A DNA stretch of 64,000 bases from assembly GCF_002154335.2 (NCBI RefSeq), contig NZ_MTPX02000035.1:48140-112139 (forward strand), in the 5' to 3' direction. The DNA is from Actinomyces ruminis (GTDB lineage: Bacteria > Actinomycetota > Actinomycetes > Actinomycetales > Actinomycetaceae). Position 1 is the stretch's first letter. Every line of letters starts with the position of its first letter. The notes under the pieces are model-generated. The model did no database searches. It worked only from the letters and a program-made list of their open reading frames with translations, and was not told the origin of the DNA. Shown here piece by piece: positions 63,289 through 64,000 of the stretch. The translations under genes and the position numbers were made by a program.

Positions 63289-64000
63289 ATGACCAGCGCT
63301 GACAGCCGCGGCGTCGCCGACGCACACACACCGATGGCCCCCGCCGTCCTGCGTGAACTGACCGATGCGTTGCGCGAGCGGATGGGACGCGTCGTCGTCG
63401 GCAAGACCGAGGCGATCGACCTCCTCCTGGCCACCTTCCTGGCCGGCGGCCACCTGCTGATCGAGGACGTCCCCGGCGTCGCCAAGACCACCCTGGCCCT
63501 GGCGCTCGCCCGCTGCCTGGACCTGTCCTCCTCCCGCATCCAGTTCACCGCCGACCTGCTCCCCGCCGACGTCACCGGCGTGAGCGTCTACGACCAGTCC
63601 ACCCGCGAGTTCCGCTTCCACCCCGGCCCGGTGTTCGCCGGCGTCGTCGTCGCCGACGAGATCAACCGGGCCACGCCCCGCACCCAGTCCGCCCTGCTGG
63701 AGGCCATGGGGGAGGGGCAGGTCACCGTCGAGGGCCGCTCCCTGCCCCTGCCCGACCCGTTCATCGTCATCGCCACCCAGAACCCCCTGGAGATGGAGGG
63801 CACCTTCGCCCTGCCGGAGGCCCAGCGCGACCGCTTCATGACCCGCCTTACCATGGGCTACCCCGACGCCGACGCCGAGGCCACCATGCTGCTCGCCCGC
63901 GGTGGCGCCGATCCGCTGGCCGAGCTCGCCCCCATCGCCTCCGAGCACGACGCCCGCGCGGCCCGCACCGCCGTCGCCGCCCTGCGCCTGGCCCCGGCCG
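63289..64000 (+). CDS. MoxR-family AAA ATPase, 3' end beyond window
   Basis: ATG 63289; 237 residues visible. Walker A is DVPGVAKTTLA, Walker B is VVVADEINRATPRTQSALLE and sensor 1 is FIVIATQNPLEMEGTFALPE with the QRDRF arginine region. MoxR ATPases act as chaperones with von Willebrand-factor-type partners, usually encoded just downstream along with a DUF58 gene. These would lie outside the window. Confidence 0.9.
   Translation, partial: MTSADSRGVADAHTPMAPAVLRELTDALRERMGRVVVGKTEAIDLLLATFLAGGHLLIEDVPGVAKTTLALALARCLDLSSSRIQFTADLLPADVTGVSVYDQSTREFRFHPGPVFAGVVVADEINRATPRTQSALLEAMGEGQVTVEGRSLPLPDPFIVIATQNPLEMEGTFALPEAQRDRFMTRLTMGYPDADAEATMLLARGGADPLAELAPIASEHDARAARTAVAALRLAPA

Overview
The window is high-GC DNA with frequent GTG starts, purine-rich ribosome binding sites and actinobacterial marker genes (GlnR, ClpC, DUF2516, YgfZ, PadR/FtsX-type ABC units, pyruvate phosphate dikinase). 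Gene content fits a fermentative or facultatively anaerobic member of the Actinomycetaceae, probably Actinomyces or a close relative. This is inferred from protein resemblance only; no rRNA or tRNA gene was seen.

Layout. 1-3.2 kb: end of a sugar-phosphate isomerase (SIS) gene overlapping a GH5-like glycosidase. 3.3-8.6 kb: a lower-GC deoxyribose operon on the minus strand (SorC-type regulator, deoC, deoP, deoX, deoK). 9-12.4 kb: anaerobic ribonucleotide reductase nrdD/nrdG behind a candidate NrdR palindrome, with a toxin-antitoxin-like pair between the two genes. 12.4-17.4 kb: a PadR regulator with an ABC/FtsX exporter, bracketed by two copies of an intergenic repeat. 17.4-24.2 kb: a surface-glycan glycosyltransferase, a phosphodiester glycosidase, and a beta-glucoside unit (MFS, GH3, TetR). 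24.3-30.1 kb: Bcr-type efflux, glnR, a membrane protein, nitrobindin-like, ygfZ and an MmpS-like lipoprotein. 30.3-34.2 kb: a five-gene cassette of a tiny peptide gene, a TPR-like protein and an ABC-2 exporter. 34.2-36.8 kb: a decayed IS3 element inside an ISL3 remnant. 37-46.2 kb: small enzymes, a sugar-binding lipoprotein coupled to a FucP-type permease, dtd, a phosphopantetheinyl transferase, an FeS flavin oxidoreductase, a macrodomain protein and DUF6054. 46.5-53.6 kb: clpC behind a HAIR-like site, then a reduced Pel-type polysaccharide locus. 53.9-56.6 kb: ppdK. 56.9-62.5 kb: a tandem array of a WXG-like protein, a large DUF6571-like protein, a lipoprotein, and a lipoprotein fused to a second copy of the large domain. 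62.5-64 kb: a MauE-like membrane protein and the start of a MoxR AAA ATPase.

A quality caveat shapes the annotation. About two dozen otherwise full-length genes, including clpC, nrdD and nrdG, are broken by one-base frameshifts, and every one is a net loss of one base. I read these as consensus sequencing errors and annotate them as single genes spanning the shift. The most promising candidates for undescribed biology are the WXG/lipoprotein fusion array (56.9-62.5 kb), the peptide-TPR-ABC cassette (30.3-34.2 kb) and the minimal Pel-like locus (49.4-53.6 kb). Several intergenic hairpin and repeat families are also worth following.
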